Source: Cladopsammia gracilis
Taxonomy: Eukaryota; Cnidaria; Anthozoa; Scleractinia; Dendrophylliidae
Length of the DNA: 64,000 nt
Direction of reading: 5' to 3'
NCBI GenBank assembly: GCA_022457155.1
Contig: JAJGOT010000470.1
Span: 429,001-493,000 of the forward strand
Part shown: positions 11,209 to 23,556 of the stretch, one piece after another
Position numbering within the stretch: position 1 is the stretch's first letter
Layout: the number at the start of each line of letters is the position of its first letter
Program-made: the position numbers and the translations under genes
The notes under the pieces: model-generated
Databases searched by the model: none
What the model saw: only the letters and a program-made list of their open reading frames with translations
Told to the model about the DNA's origin: nothing

Positions 11209-14200
11209 CTGCAAAGATAATATTTGTGCTGTGTATTAACAGAAACTACACACACAAACTCAATAATACAGTTATCTTACACACAGAGTACCCGTGCATT
11301 AGCATTAAATATCGGCAGAGGTCGGTGAATGATTATAACCTTTTCTATGAAAATTACTATACTGACTTGGAACTTGGTCGATGTTACACTTTTCAGCTTG
11401 TAGTTGATCAGTAAATCAAAAAAAGAAATGTTCTTTCATATTTTCACTCCCACATTTACTGGTTTGGGAGGAAACCCGAAAAATATAAAAATGCCCTCAC
11501 AGCTAACAATCTAGTGTCACCAAGTTGTTAGCGGAGCACTTGCCGGGCCGAAGGTCTGGCTGCGCAGCACCATACTCATAGAACCTATGTCCGTCATTTT
11601 TCATGGTCATGGCTAGCGGAATGTTTCGCGGGCGCGCCTCCGTGACATGTGTCAGCGTGTCGGTCGCACAAGGCAAACTCGCGGGCGCGTATGACGTCGC
11701 AAAACATGCGCGTATGACGCCACACGCGTGGCTACACAACCGTCAGCTCGCTAAACACTTTTTAAAGTTTTAAAAAAGTTGGATCTTTCGCAGTGTTTAG
11801 CGGAGCAGTAACGTCGTTACTTCCCTGCATTTTTTCGCGGTTTGCTACTCAAGACAGGGATACTAATTGATGGATGCTCAGAAGCCGCTTTAGTGGAAAA
11901 AGAACTTTCGGGGATAAAATCTTGCTTCGAGGAACCCTCATACGTTTTTATCAATGCAGGAGCAATGCGGGGAGATGCCTTGCCTGTTTTTATAACGGAT
12001 TTCACAACCGAAGAAGCGGTGTTTCCAAGCAGTCCAGTGCTTCAAAGGTAAAATATCACATTTTTCGATGGGAATTTATGTTGATATCAATTTTTCATTG
12101 ACTTTTACTTTGTGTTCTCTTAAGGTTTGGAGACATGTTTATGAAACGTTCAAATTAAGTCGTGTTGTTATCTTGAATTTCAATGAGATCAGCTCTGCCT
12201 TGATGCATGGGCTATAAATGGTACGTGTTCTGCTTTTAAACATAAATTAGTAGAGATATGAATAAACTTTTTCGAAAGAAGATTGTGTTGTCCGTTTTTA
12301 TGTCTTTGTTCATTCATTACATAGATTAAAAAGCGATTTTATGTAAACAAAACAAGACTTAGATTTTCTGTCAGGCTTCACTCGCGTCGCCTTATGCAAA
12401 TATGTTTGTGTATTTTTGCAATTTTGATTTCCAAATCAGTTTCTCGGGCAATTTTTGACAAACAAAAACTGTACTTTATTCGGGAAGTAGTCATACTAGT
12501 TATTCTAGACAGAGAAAAGTTGTTTTTGTGAACTTTTGTACGTCTAAGTGTACTGTGCAGACGGTCGGGTAATACTGTTTTTGAGAATTGCTAAAATTGA
12601 AAATAGCCCGTTCGTCAATCTTAATTCCTGTGCTTCCAACCTTTCACCTTAGTTAAGTTTCACCTTAGTTAAGCTTATTCAAAGTGCTTCGCTGTTAGGC
12701 TTAGCCTATCTATATATATTATCTCTGCATATGAACATTTTCCGGTGAATAAAAAAGCATTGTCATGAGCAAACGCATGAAATCCATTCATTCAACACAG
12801 AGTTAACGTAGCTTGTAGAACTTAAACGTACATGAAAATCTTAAAGGCCAGAAATCATCAGCAGCAAGAAGTTGGCTTTTACAAGGCATTTATGATCATA
12901 AATGTGTTTAACTGCCGGTTCTGCAATTATTGAATTATCACACAACCCTATTTTTTTCTATTTGGCAATAATTACATATTAAATGTAATGAAGCGGGGTG
13001 TGACATGGCCTTAAACAGAAAATTTCCACAATTTCGATTAATAAATATCATCAATATTACTGGAGATGTAATAACACAGGAAACTTTGTCCGACTGACCG
13101 CAAGACGAGAAATGTCTAAAGTTCCTTGAAACACTTTTAACTGCTATAAATAACCCACGAGAAGGAAAAACGTCACAGATCTCAAGCGAGACAAAACAAC
13201 AAAATGTATACAGTCGATCACATTAACGTTGTTCAAGAAAAAAGAAGTTTACAAGTTAACAAAACTATTAAATATTCAATTTCCTCGCGCGGGACCTTGA
13301 ATTTGCATAATAACACGTAATAATAACACGGCGAAAAGTCGTTGATATTCAAAGATGCCTGACTTCTATGCTAACGGCGATGTAAAGCCTTGGCCGATCG
13401 GTCGTCCACCTGAGACAACTTGTCTTTTTCCGCACGAAGAGTACATGATCATGGAGTTTCTTTTAGAACATCCAGAAATGCAATTAAATGAAATAGCATC
13501 GAAAATATTTCATGCAACCGGCTCCGCTTTTAGCCCACAAACATTGTACAGAACTGTGCATAGGCTTGGATTTACACTTGAGAAGGTACATATGGATTTA
13601 CTCATTATTTATATGCAACCTCCAAGTCGTTTGAGGATATTATTGATTTTTTTTGTTTCTGGTTAGACTATAGCCAATTTGACATTTTTTCATAAGCTTA
13701 TCCGCCAAATCTGGCAGAATGTGAGCTAGTTTCGAACGGAATTCTTCGACGCTTTCCAGAACTGGGAAATTAGTTATTCTTCTTGTTAGGTAACTACTTT
13801 TTTCTTTTCATCCAAAACGCGTACTTCTAAACAGTTTGAACTTCCCGCCGTGGCCATTTTCTACACATGTGTTCAGCTGCACGTTCCAATGGAATAATTC
13901 AGTTTCCACACGCGCGTAATTTGAATGTTAATGAGGCACGTGACTTTTGTTAACTTGTAAACGTCTTTTTTTCTTGAACAACGTTAATGGGATCGACTGT
14001 ATCTCTCAATCAACTTACAAAACCTTGTGTGATAACATTCGTGGAAAGTTTTAACAGACAATAAAAAGTGAGATTATTCACATTACATATATCTCAAAAA
14101 TAGACTTAACATCGTCAGCTTAATAGTGTCAGCTTAACAGTGTCAGCTTTGTATGGATATTTTTCATAACACACCAAGGAAAGCGCGCGCTTGTTTTGCC

Positions 14201-17200
14201 GAAAATTTTGGTTTTGACTCAACAAGCTAGAGTCACAGTCTCGGCTATCGCCTCGAGCGACGCTTATGCTTCCTTTGTGCTTATCAATCTCTCAAGTGCA
14301 TCAAAAATTAATTTAATTTATTGTTGATGTTTGTCTGGGTTGGTGATGATTACTGAGAAAATCGTCCAAAGGCTGATTGAAGCATTGTGTAGCATTATTA
14401 TATATAAAGCCACTGTATATTATTATTTAAGGTGGTTCGATACAGTTTTCTGGAGACCATACCAACATTTTTAATCGGCTTTTAAGTGGTCTTCTCCAAG
14501 TCAGATCAACGTGAAATTTTCACCACTAACTGGTTGTGAATTGAAGTTTGGCAAGATATATTTTCTAGTAAAGTCGATATTACCATGACGACGATAAACA
14601 AGAAACTTAGAAATCAGTAAAAGTGAAATTTAGCGCGTTTAAGATTTCGCATTGAAAATCCCACATAGTCATTTTAAAATATGGTATATGGCATATAGAC
14701 TTTGATTTTATAGTACAGTTCTATCTTCACTCGCATCGCACACTATCTTCACTCGCATCGCCTTATGCAAATATGTTCGTGTATTTTTGCAATTTTTGAT
14801 TTTCAAATCACTTTCTCGGGCAATTTTTGACAAACATAAACTGTATTTTATACGGAAACTAGTGGTACTATTTATTCTAGAGAGAGAAAAGTTGTTTTTG
14901 TGAACTTTAGTACAGTCTATAAAAATGTACTGTGCAGACGGTCGCGTAATACTGGTTTTGAGAATTGCTAAAATTGAAAAAAGCCCGTTCGTCAATCTTA
15001 ATTCTTGTGCTTCCAACCTTTCACCTTAGTTAAGTTTCACCTTAGTTAAGTTTCACCTTAGTTAAGCTTGTTCAAAGTGCGACGCTGTTAGGCTTGGGCT
15101 ATGTATATATATTATAGATAATAATAGATGCACAGCAGATCACAACGAAAGGATAAATCACGGAGTAATGCAGTGCGCATTGATTTTAAATCATTATTAA
15201 GCATACAAACATAACATCAAGTTTACAAACATAACATCAAGCTACTTTTTGACATTATCATTAAGTAATTTCACAAAACCAGTGTTAATCTCTCGATCAG
15301 TTCAATACCAGTACACAAATAGTAAGTTTTGAAATGTTATTGCGATTTATTTTAATTCAAACATACAGAATATTTTTATTCTTGCAAAATATATATGCCA
15401 TATACCATATTTTAAAATGACTATGTGGGATTTTCAATGCGAAATCTTAAACGCGCTAAATTTCACTTTTACTGATTTCTAAGTTTCTTGTTTATCGTCG
15501 CCATGGTAATATCAACTTTACCAGAAAATATATTTTGCCAAACTTCAATTCAAAACCAGTTAGTGGTGAAAATTTCACGTTGATCTGACTTGGAGAAGGC
15601 CGCTTAAAAGCCGATTGAAAAATGTTGGTATGGTCTCCAGAGAACTTTATCGAACCACCTTAACGCCTTTGCTCACCGGCATGATGATCCATAACCCTCC
15701 AAGAGAAAGTCTTGAAAGGTAATTATCAATGTCATGCCATCTGGAACAGGAACCGAATATTCACAATGCTTGTTTCTTGGGTAGTTGTTTGGATACCCAG
15801 GACTTGAAAGCGTATTGTTTACCACTGAGCCACATTCTGTAAAAAAAGAAACAGATGTATACCTTACTCAACATTTAAACTCTTCTCGTAATGTCAACAC
15901 ATGATCAAACACGAAAGTCACCTCAAAGAAAAATAGTCGGGAAATTTTCTTGATGTCAAAGCATACTACTGTAAGTAGTAACATGGTGAAGTACTATAAT
16001 GAAAACCACCGAGAAAAAGTTTCGTTTTTTCAACCTTTAACTCGAAAACCGTTTGCACGATGTTTCTCGATGCTGCATAATAGTAGTTATGGGTGAGGAG
16101 AAGGGAAACTTAAATTAGATTTTTTTTAATTAAAAGAAACACATAAAAGAAAGAGTGAAACATTCTGTTGAAAATTTCAAGCAAAGCAAACATTTTATTT
16201 TAAGCGACAACGACCTTGTGCCTGGTGGATGGAAAATATCCACACTTTTACTTTGACAGCTACCGACTGAACGCTCTCATTTGACAGCTACCGACTGAAC
16301 ACTATCATTTGACAGATTCCAACTGAACACTCTCATTTGACAGCTACCGACTGAATACTCTCATTTGACAGCTACCAACCCCCCTTTCAGACCTGTGTCT
16401 CCCTTGTGGTTCATAAAAATAATAGAATAAAATTGTTTTATACGTAGTTGTTTCACTTCCACCAATTGACTGCTTGTCAATTTTTTGACTTAACAAACGC
16501 TTTTCGAGTTTCAAAGATGAAGGAAATGGTGTTTGAGAGGGTAAAATCGGAAAAATTTTCTGGGTAGGCATGCAACCGGACACCTCCCCCCACACCCCCA
16601 TTCAGAAATTCCTGGATCCACCCCTGTTAAATATTAAAAAGCTAATTTACATATACTAAAAGTACTTAATAAAATGACCCGATTTCCTACTGATATACAT
16701 AAAAATGATCCCCAATGTGTCTCATGGTCTGAGGGGATTCAACTACTAAATGAACCCTCTCATTTGACAGCTACCAACTGAACACTCATTTGATAGCTAC
16801 CAACTGAACACTGTCATTTGACAGCTACCGACTGAACACTGTCATTTGACAGCTACCAACTGAACACTCATTTGATAGCTACCAACTGAACACTGTCATT
16901 TGACAGCTACCGACTGAACACTATCATTTGACAGCTACCGACTGAACACTGTCATTTGACAGCTACCGACTGAACACTGTCATTTGACAGCTACCAACTG
17001 AACACTCATTTGATAGCTACTAAATGAACCCTCTCATTTGACAGCTACCAACTGAACACTCATTTGATAGCTACCAACTGAACACTGTCATTTGACAGCT
17101 ACCGACTGAACACTGTCATTTGACAGCTACCAACTGAACACTCATTTGATAGCTACCAACTGAACACTGTCATTTGACAGCTATCGACTGAACACTATCA

Positions 17201-17914
17201 TTTGACAGCTACCGACTGAACACTATCATTTGACAGCTACCGACTGAACACTATCATTTGACAGCTACCAACTGAACACTGTCATTTGACAGCTACCAAC
17301 TGAACACTCTCATTTGATAGCCACCAACTGAACACTGTCATTTGACAGCTACCAACTAAACACTGTCATTTGACAGCTACCAACTGAACACTCCCATTTG
17401 ACAGCTACCGACTGAACACTGTCATTTGACAGCTACCGACTGAACACTATCATTTGACAGCTACCGACTGAACACTCTCATTTGATAGCTACCAACTGAA
17501 CACTGTCATTTGACAGCTACCAACTGAACACTATCATTTGACAGCTACCAACTGAACACTCTCATTTGACAGCTACCAACTGAACACTGTCATTTGACAG
17601 CTACCAACTGAACACTTTTATTTGACAGCTACCAACTGATTACACTCTCATTTTTGACAACATATTTTCAAGGCATATAGCCAACGTTGAAAATCAAAGC
17701 TGTTCAGTATGTTTTCGTAATTGTGGAAAACATGATGGAGAGATGGATTGGAAGGGGAATTCTGTTCCCTGACCTTCCCATGCAGTTCGTAATTTATAAT
17801 TTAATTAGCTAGTACGCTTGTCAGTAAGATATACATTTCCTACTCACCTTGGCTAGCAAGGACCCAGTTCTTCTCATTCCACAGTAGCAAAGACAGTATG
17901 AAAAGAATTTCCAT
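11042..17914 (-). CDS. Secreted single-CUB-domain protein, three exons recovered
   Basis: Exons on the minus strand: 17914-17848, 15836-15677 and 11208-11042. They join in frame through GT-AG junctions: donors GTGAGT, GTGAGC and GTAAGA; acceptors ttacag and ttgcag. The first exon encodes a signal peptide of about 20 residues (MEILFILSLLLW start). The next two encode a complete CUB domain with all four cysteines in their usual contexts (ECGS, HCEY, CRYDY, YCG) and the conserved SPGYPNNYP, TGDYAVITFHSD and GFRILF motifs. CUB domains bind proteins, sugars or calcium in secreted and matrix proteins. The third exon ends in phase 1, so either a further exon lies below 11042 or exon 3 reads on to the TAA at 10974. 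A possible terminal exon begins after tacag near 10189. Pairing partners and function are unknown. Confidence 0.85.
11528..12721 (-). repeat. Dispersed repeat family H, copy a (carries an exon-like ORF)
   Basis: One of five copies in this window (others near 14698, 36713, 41079 and 51313). Oriented as in the 36.7-kb copy, the family starts near taatatatatagatagcc, has 16-17 bp 'cttaactaaggtgaaa' tandem units, and ends with a GC-rich hairpin and gctccgcta. In this copy the plus strand keeps the longest version of an internal open frame (about 11842-12049), ending at a splice-donor-like AAAG|GTAAAA. A short 3' hairpin near a fixed terminus recalls Helitron-type elements, but the 5' end is not clearly TC, so the class is open. 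Confidence 0.65.
11842..12049 (+). pseudogene. Exon-like open frame inside repeat family H
   Basis: About 69 codons open from LLLKTGILI, through EAALVEKELSGIKSCFEEP and NAGAMRGDALPVFITDF, to SSPVLQ, then GTAAAA. A decayed version of the same frame is present in copies c and d (minus strand near 37430-37630 and 42724-42924). Conservation in several repeat copies points to a captured gene fragment or a family-specific exon. I do not recognise the protein. The frame is open upstream without an obvious start. Confidence 0.45.
12722..13208. other. No gene recognised
   Basis: AT-rich intron or intergenic DNA between the family-H copy and the Tc1-type element. No open frame worth calling. Confidence 0.4.
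13211..13999. mobile_element. Tc1/IS630-type non-autonomous element
   Basis: Inverted ends CAGTCGATCACATTAACG and, read inverted on the right, CAGTCGATCCCATTAACG, with about 53 bp of pairing on each side, flanked by TA at 13209-13210 and 14000-14001. TA duplications and CAGT ends are typical of the Tc1/mariner/IS630 superfamily. Only 789 bp long, it keeps an N-terminal transposase exon but no catalytic domain. It lies in the CUB-gene intron. Confidence 0.75.
13355..13585 (+). pseudogene. HTH exon of an IS630/Tc1-family (DDE_3-type) transposase
   Basis: 77 codons from ATG. The second half has the winged or homeodomain-like HTH pattern of this family (FLLEHPEMQLNEIASKIF, then SPQTLYRTVHRLGFTLEK), used for binding the inverted repeats. 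It ends at GAGAAG|GTACAT, a plausible donor. No DDE/DDD catalytic part occurs before the right end of the element, so it cannot transpose by itself. It could be a deletion derivative that still makes a DNA-binding domain. Confidence 0.65.
14431..15659. mobile_element. TTAA-flanked element with about 270-bp inverted repeats
   Basis: TTAA at 14427-14430 and 15660-15663. The ends are GGTGGTTCGATA on both sides, and the arms 14431-14700 and 15392-15659 are long, slightly diverged inverted copies. The centre holds a partial family-H copy (14698-15114). It sits in the CUB-gene intron 13 bp from the exon 2 donor. TTAA suggests a piggyBac-type mechanism. No transposase. Confidence 0.75.
14698..15114 (-). 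repeat. Dispersed repeat family H, copy b (partial)
   Basis: Same orientation as copy a. It runs from gactttgattttatagtac to the three 'caccttagttaagttt' units and gggctatgtatatatatt. The GC-rich hairpin half is missing. It is nested inside the TTAA-flanked element. Confidence 0.65.
15677..15836 (-). CDS. CUB gene exon 2: N-terminal half of CUB domain
   Basis: 160 nt. A pyrimidine-rich tract and AG precede the exon. It encodes the first CUB cysteine (ECGS), the SPGYPNNYP turn, the second cysteine (HCEY), a run like LIITFQDFLLE, and the third cysteine at its end. The donor GTGAGC lies only 13 bp from the TTAA of a transposable element. Confidence 0.85.
16228..16380. repeat. 28-bp minisatellite, first block
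   Basis: About 5 units of 'tttgacagctaccgactgaa' plus 'cactctca'. The block is separated from the main array by a dispersed repeat and about 125 bp. It lies in the intron between CUB exons 1 and 2. Confidence 0.85.
16381..16626. mobile_element. Diverged copy of the 29067-29313 MITE family
   Basis: Shares cagacctgtgtctccc, tggttcataaaaataatag, acttaacaaacgcttttcga and the right end ctggatccacccctg with the complete copy at 29067. The left end was lost at the minisatellite boundary. Confidence 0.65.
16752..17645. repeat. 28-bp minisatellite, main array of about 32 units
   Basis: Units read ctaccRactgaacactNtca plus tttgacag; 26-bp variants with 'ctcatttgatag' recur in blocks, giving a higher-order pattern. 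It is intronic to the CUB gene. The array should be length-variable between individuals. Confidence 0.9.
17848..17914 (-). CDS. CUB gene exon 1: start codon and signal peptide
   Basis: The ATG at 17914-17912 opens 22 codons plus one base: a hydrophobic FILSLLLW core, then a polar stretch ending ASQ. The donor GTGAGTA follows directly. The leftover G joins AA at the start of exon 2 to restore a Glu codon, which supports the model. Confidence 0.8.
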
Positions 17915-17949
17915 GCTACAGACGTGCTGCTTGGAATCGCAGAACTACA

Positions 17950-19425
17950 CGTTTGGTTATTTCCATAGAACTCTCGCACCTGTAGGTATACGAAATCATA
18001 GGAGAAGAGCAGACAATGTAATCACCTATGAAAACATATTCACGAGTGCTAATTGTTGTCCTCGCAGTGATTAAACATGCCACGCTTGGTCAAGCCTCAA
18101 GTTTTTTCTTATTATGTTTTTTTTTTTCAGGTTTACTTACTTAAGATGATAGGATTCCTAAACAAATATCACTCATATGTTTCATCTGTAGTTCATATTA
18201 TCACAGTATGAATGATTATTTCATATTTTGACATTCAAGAAATATACCGTTATCAAAACGTGCAAACATATCTGTAGAATTTAGGTGATAAAATAATTGT
18301 ATATGTGTAATGGAATAATGGAAATTATTTAATATAATTTCCTTTTTTTTTTGCCAAGCACATTGCCGTCTCAATACGTGTAAGGTTCTTATTTTAGAAA
18401 ATTGCCCAGGATGGAAGAATTTCGTATTTTTATATTCGTGATTTGCTATATTTCGCCGTCGTTTACATGAATTAGAGACTGCTTTTTACTTCAACGTCAT
18501 TTGGAAATAGCCGTGAGCTGTGAGTTTCCTTAACCATTCTTGGCGAATGAAAATTGAGATTCTTGTTTGTAGCGAATTCCTATTTTGAGGCCGTCAACTA
18601 CAAAAGTGAAAAGATGCATTTTTTCCCTATATCATATTACAAATCTAGAAAGTTTTCCTTTGCGTTTTAGCACAAAGCCTTCTGACAGTCGGCAGATAAC
18701 AAATATAGTTGGTGTTATTGTTTTATTTGTTGTTAATTGTGCTGAATGTGACGGGCAAACAAAACTCTACTTTGTTTCCTTATGTGTTGTGTTTCTGTGA
18801 TTGATGCAGCTCTGCATGAATTATCTCCTCTGTAAATAGCTTGCAATAAAAAACTTCTACGAAACATAACAAAGTAACGTAAGAAAGTTGTACATAAATG
18901 AAATATTTTTATTTTTGTTATTATAAAATGAAAGTCCGCCATTCTGAATTTTACAATAATTAAATTCCATCGGTTTCTTTTTTAGACAAAAAATATAATT
19001 ATATTGGAAGTCATAATTAGTGAAACATACCTAATTCAACTGAAAACCGTCTACATGGCTTTTATAGATGACAACGTCATTCAGAGTTTCTGAAATAATA
19101 AATTATATATATGTCATCTTCTCAGTGAACCGTTCCTTTTTTAATTAGTAGAAGATTTTCACCAACACATGCGACGTATATTACTTACACTTTAGGATGT
19201 ACCTGTTCTTGTTCACTTGTTCACGAGTGATAAATGCGTCCATCTCAACCCATCTTCCCCTAAGAAGTAGGTGATTCTGAATGAAATTACAAATATAACC
19301 ACTAACAACGTAAAAATATACTTTTTGAAATCCTTTAACAATACTCTTTCACAAAAAAAAAATATTTCTATTAGGAGGCTTAAACACAACGACACGTAAG
19401 AGAAGAGCTGTAATATCAGTAAAGG

Positions 19426-19459
<34 letters not shown>

Positions 19460-20030
19460 GTGATGTTGATGATATGTTAACTTATAAATCAAACAAAAAT
19501 GTTATATTTTCTCCATAACTATTCAGCCATTTTGCCTAACAGTGCTGAATATTTTTTAAACCGTTCATATCTGCAATGAAAATGTGTTTGTTTCTTATAG
19601 ATTTGAACGCAAAACTAGCTACGAAAAAGCGGAGAAGACTAAATAAAATGTCAGACATAGTGCAAATGTTTTTAAGTTGGTTCCAAGTGTTTACTATGAA
19701 GATTATTTCGCCTGTATCAGCAAATCGTAAAAGATAAATTGAGCAGCGATACTTTGCTAATATTTTATCCGTCTACGTTTTCTTACACGGTAAATTTCTA
19801 TTTGAAAACAATGACTGTGTTATACATCTTTGCTTGAATAATATTTAACTTCTCTTGTATTTGTATTAGAAACAAAAACGAAACTATATTAAGCACCAAC
19901 ACAAAACGCAAATTCAGAAGGAGTAAACTAACCAAAGACAATTCAACTTACCTCAAAAATTATTACCGATTCTCTATGATATGAATTGATCGCGATCAAC
20001 GGAAGAAACTCTAAACGCACACACAGAAAG
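17950..20030. other. No gene recognised; TGA microsatellite at 19425-19473
   Basis: AT-rich DNA upstream of CUB exon 1. It may hold the promoter or 5' UTR exon but nothing specific is visible. A (gat)n run of about 11 units lies at 19425-19460, followed by degenerate units. Confidence 0.5.
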
Positions 20031-20039
20031 TCAAGCCCT

Positions 20040-22727
20040 GTACAGCTGTTATTTTTAATTATCTAAAACAGGAACATACAAAACTTATTTATTTAGTATT
20101 CAATTTTCAGTCGACTTCAACAGTGAAGTTATTTAGTTTATTTCAAAGAGTTAACTTGATGACTTGCTATTAAACGTTATAACTCAAGACTTCCTTATTT
20201 CACCTCTAAGGTAACGCAGCTGTTGGCCTGACTGTACATTTTATTTATAATCAACAGCGTTTTGCTCTACCGTAACTTTTCTTTATACTGTTAACTGGAA
20301 TAATCGCTTTTCCGTTCAAACTATTGTGGTTTAGTCAAAGATTTATACATTATTTCTTCGTATGCATCGCCAAACTAATTCGTTTAACGATAGTTTGGAT
20401 AATTTTATTGCTTTTGTTATCTTTGTGTTCATTAGCATTTTTTAGTTCTAAGATTATTTGACTCTAAAATGTCGAACACCGTCGTTAATAAAAAGACGTG
20501 TCTTCGCGCATGGCTTCTATATTTTTGTCCTTTTTCCCGAAGATAATATATTATTTATTTATATCTATTTTCTTTTATTTTCAGAAATTCATGATCATTC
20601 TCAGGAAGAAGAGAGCTTGTAGTATGGTTGAATATTTTACTTTATTTTAAAGAAATACACTATTTGAATTTTACTGTTATCTTACCATATAAAACATAAA
20701 TAAAATGGTTTAATCAAATGTTTAAAGTGATGATGTCCCAGTGACCGATACTCTGCCGTTAGAAATAAATTTCGATTACTGTCGCATGCAATGAAAACCG
20801 ACGCACACACAGAACATTACCCTCTGTACAACTGTTGTCTGTAATTATTTCAAAACGGGAACATCAAATAACTCATCAATTCATCTCACACAATGTTCAG
20901 TCCAGATTAGCGGGAAAAAATACTCAGTCCACAATGTCATTTACAAAATTTAGACCTTAAAAATTTGAAAGTTTGTCCTATTTTCATCTCTAGGATAAAG
21001 CAGCTGCTACCCTTATTGTGCAGTGTGTTTTTACATCATCAGTGTCTTGCTTCATTCTATTCGATATGGCTATCAAATGATGATGTCTTATGCATGTTAT
21101 AACAATATATTTGTTCTACAATGAAAACCTGAAATAACAAGCAACGGTCCCCTTTTGTACTAGTATTGTGATTCTTAATCTAATTGTTAGTTTGTAGAAT
21201 TTGGACGTTTTTCTTGTACACCTTTGTTTATTCAACAGCTTGGAGTTCATGTTGGTTTTCTTTTAAACGCTGCTGAGCAAAGTAGGGTGAGCGGAATAGA
21301 GCATAACGCGGCCTTTAAATTTTATCCTTTCATCCAATTCAGCGATCAAAAAACATTTTTTTCTTCACAGATTTCCACACACTTTTTTCTCAATGTAATT
21401 TTTAAGAATTTGTTAATCATCAAGAAAATAACTGCATTAGTTAATGGTTTCTATATTTTCGTTGACTGACAAGTTGGTAAAGTATTGATGTAGAAATTTT
21501 AATTGAAATATTTTTCTTATTCTTGGAAAAAAGTCGATTGACCATTGCGAAATATTAAATTTATAAGCAACAAATACGGTGGACATACTTATTTGGAATA
21601 GTTGACAACAATACTAGTATTTAAATGTTCATTCTTCTATTCATAATTAAAGTGTACATATATAGTATATTTATATTTTCTTTCACGTTTGACACTCGAC
21701 TAAATATTGTTCCCCATTTTAATTCGGGGGGGGGGGGGGAGAGGGGGGGGGGGTAAAGCCTATTCCACGATGCAACGCAACAAGTTACGCGCGAAATGTG
21801 AAGAGGGCAAACAATATGTAGTTTACAAATTACGTGTTGTGGCTAATATTTGAGGTTTTATTACTCTACTGTCTTTCTTATTTTCGACTTATATGTACGG
21901 ATTAACTTTAGATGCACAGCTTCATTGTAAATAAGTGTCAGCTTTATGAATTCTGTGCGTAATAAAGTATTTATCTATCGGTCTTATAACTCTTGCATCA
22001 TGTTTTCTCGTACTTAAAAAATCCTGAAACGTTTGATTTTTCTTTTATATCTTTATAGTTAATTTACATTCTTGTTTTCCATCCTGAAGGGACCTTGTTT
22101 TTAAGCTACTAGCAGAATGGCGGTCATCCCCCCAGAAATACCCTAAAATTTTGGACGTAGTTCTTGCTTAAACGTAGAGTCATTTGAAGATAAATATATA
22201 TGCATGCCAATAATTAGTTGTCGATGTCCGCCTAATTTAAAACAACAGTGAACTCCGTTAACTACAGGCTTTTTAAGCTTAATAACGCCGTCAAATTGTG
22301 GACACTTTTCAATACTTTAAATTGACGACGAGCTGATTTAGGGAATCCGCGCACTTCAACTGATTTGAATATGAAAACTCTTTGAGGAATAAAACGAATT
22401 TAGACCGAAACAAGTTCAAGTAAATGAGTATAAAAAGGGTTACATTTTATTTTCAAAAGCCGTCTTGAACAAAAGATCGCGGAAAACATCTTGGTAAATA
22501 ATGCCTCAGTGCTGAAGCCTCAAATTAATAGCAAATACGCAGCAAAAAGTTTGCGCGCTATATCGCGTGTACAAGCTAGCTGAACGCGTCAGAGTTACCG
22601 TTTTTTCCTCGCGTTGACATCAGAACCATTGTGTCTCACTAAAACCGTGGATAAAAAATAGCTATTATTTCCCAAGGGTTTTCAGTTTTTGTATTTAGTT
22701 AACTCAGTGCAAGAAGAGTGTCTTCAT
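20040..22727. repeat. Segmental duplication, copy 1
   Basis: Collinear with 31845-34147: the same landmarks occur in order, for example 'tcagtcgacttcaaca', 'cttcgcgcatggcttcta', 'aattcatgatcattctcagg', a poly-G run followed by 'cacgatgcaacgcaacaag', 'gtcatccccc(c)agaaataccct' and 'tttgtatttagttaactcag'. Copy 2 lacks about 350 bp present here near 20995-21345. Two diverged internal units (near 20030 and 20800) also resemble each other. No real ORF. Confidence 0.8.
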
Positions 22728-23203
22728 ATGCGTGGGCACGCATGCAGTTGCATGCTCACGCGTTCAAGCGCGCGCAAATTTTGTTGACACGATTCATTCA
22801 AAGTGGCTTGTTTAAGGGCACGTTTCTTTTGGACATATTCTGCCCATTCCAAAAACAGGATACCTCAAAATATTGCACCTATTCTTCTCGTAAAATATGA
22901 AAGGAAGTCGCTGCGTTGACTCTGTGCGAGAATGTAAATAATATAGTTTTGTTAGCGTATTCTGATTTCAAAATGACCAGAATGTGTCCCAAAAAACGCG
23001 TCATAAAACTCCGTTTGTCGTGTTATCCTTTGAACAAATCTTCCAAAGTAGTATCTGTTCGTTGCAAGAGAAGTTTTCTTGACATTACAAATCCTGACAA
23101 AAGAGGACTGACAGACTACAGATCTTGAAAAGGGTGTCTTGACAGCTACTGCTCGCGTCGGTGGTCACTGGCAATTGCGAGGTCACGTGATGAGATTTTT
23201 CAT

Positions 23204-23243
23204 ACGCTGGCATACTAGCGTATGCCAGCGTATAAAAAATATC
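23204..23243. repeat. Short near-perfect palindrome in a 'catacgct'-rich stretch
   Basis: catacgctggcatac, then tagc, then gtatgccagcgtat forms a hairpin with a 4-base loop. 'cata-cgct' words recur through about 23200-23540. Function unknown. Confidence 0.55.
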
Positions 23244-23556
23244 ACTCATACGCTGGTATACGCTGACATACGCTAAGGGTACGTTAGGCATAGGTTGTAT
23301 TCGTTTCAAGAACGGTCGCAAACGGTTGCATACCCTGGCATACGGCGAGGCAGAAAAAATTTTTTAAGCATGCTTAAATTTTGTGCGTATTCGAATGTAT
23401 GGTTTATATACGCTAAGCATACGCTGAACACGCGAGAGTTAAGCTAGAGGTACGTTACTCATAGGTCAAGTACGCTGGTCATACGCTGTATTTTCAAGGG
23501 AATTTTGTGCGTGTGAAGACTGTTTTATGAATTTTCATACGCAACTCATATGTTTC

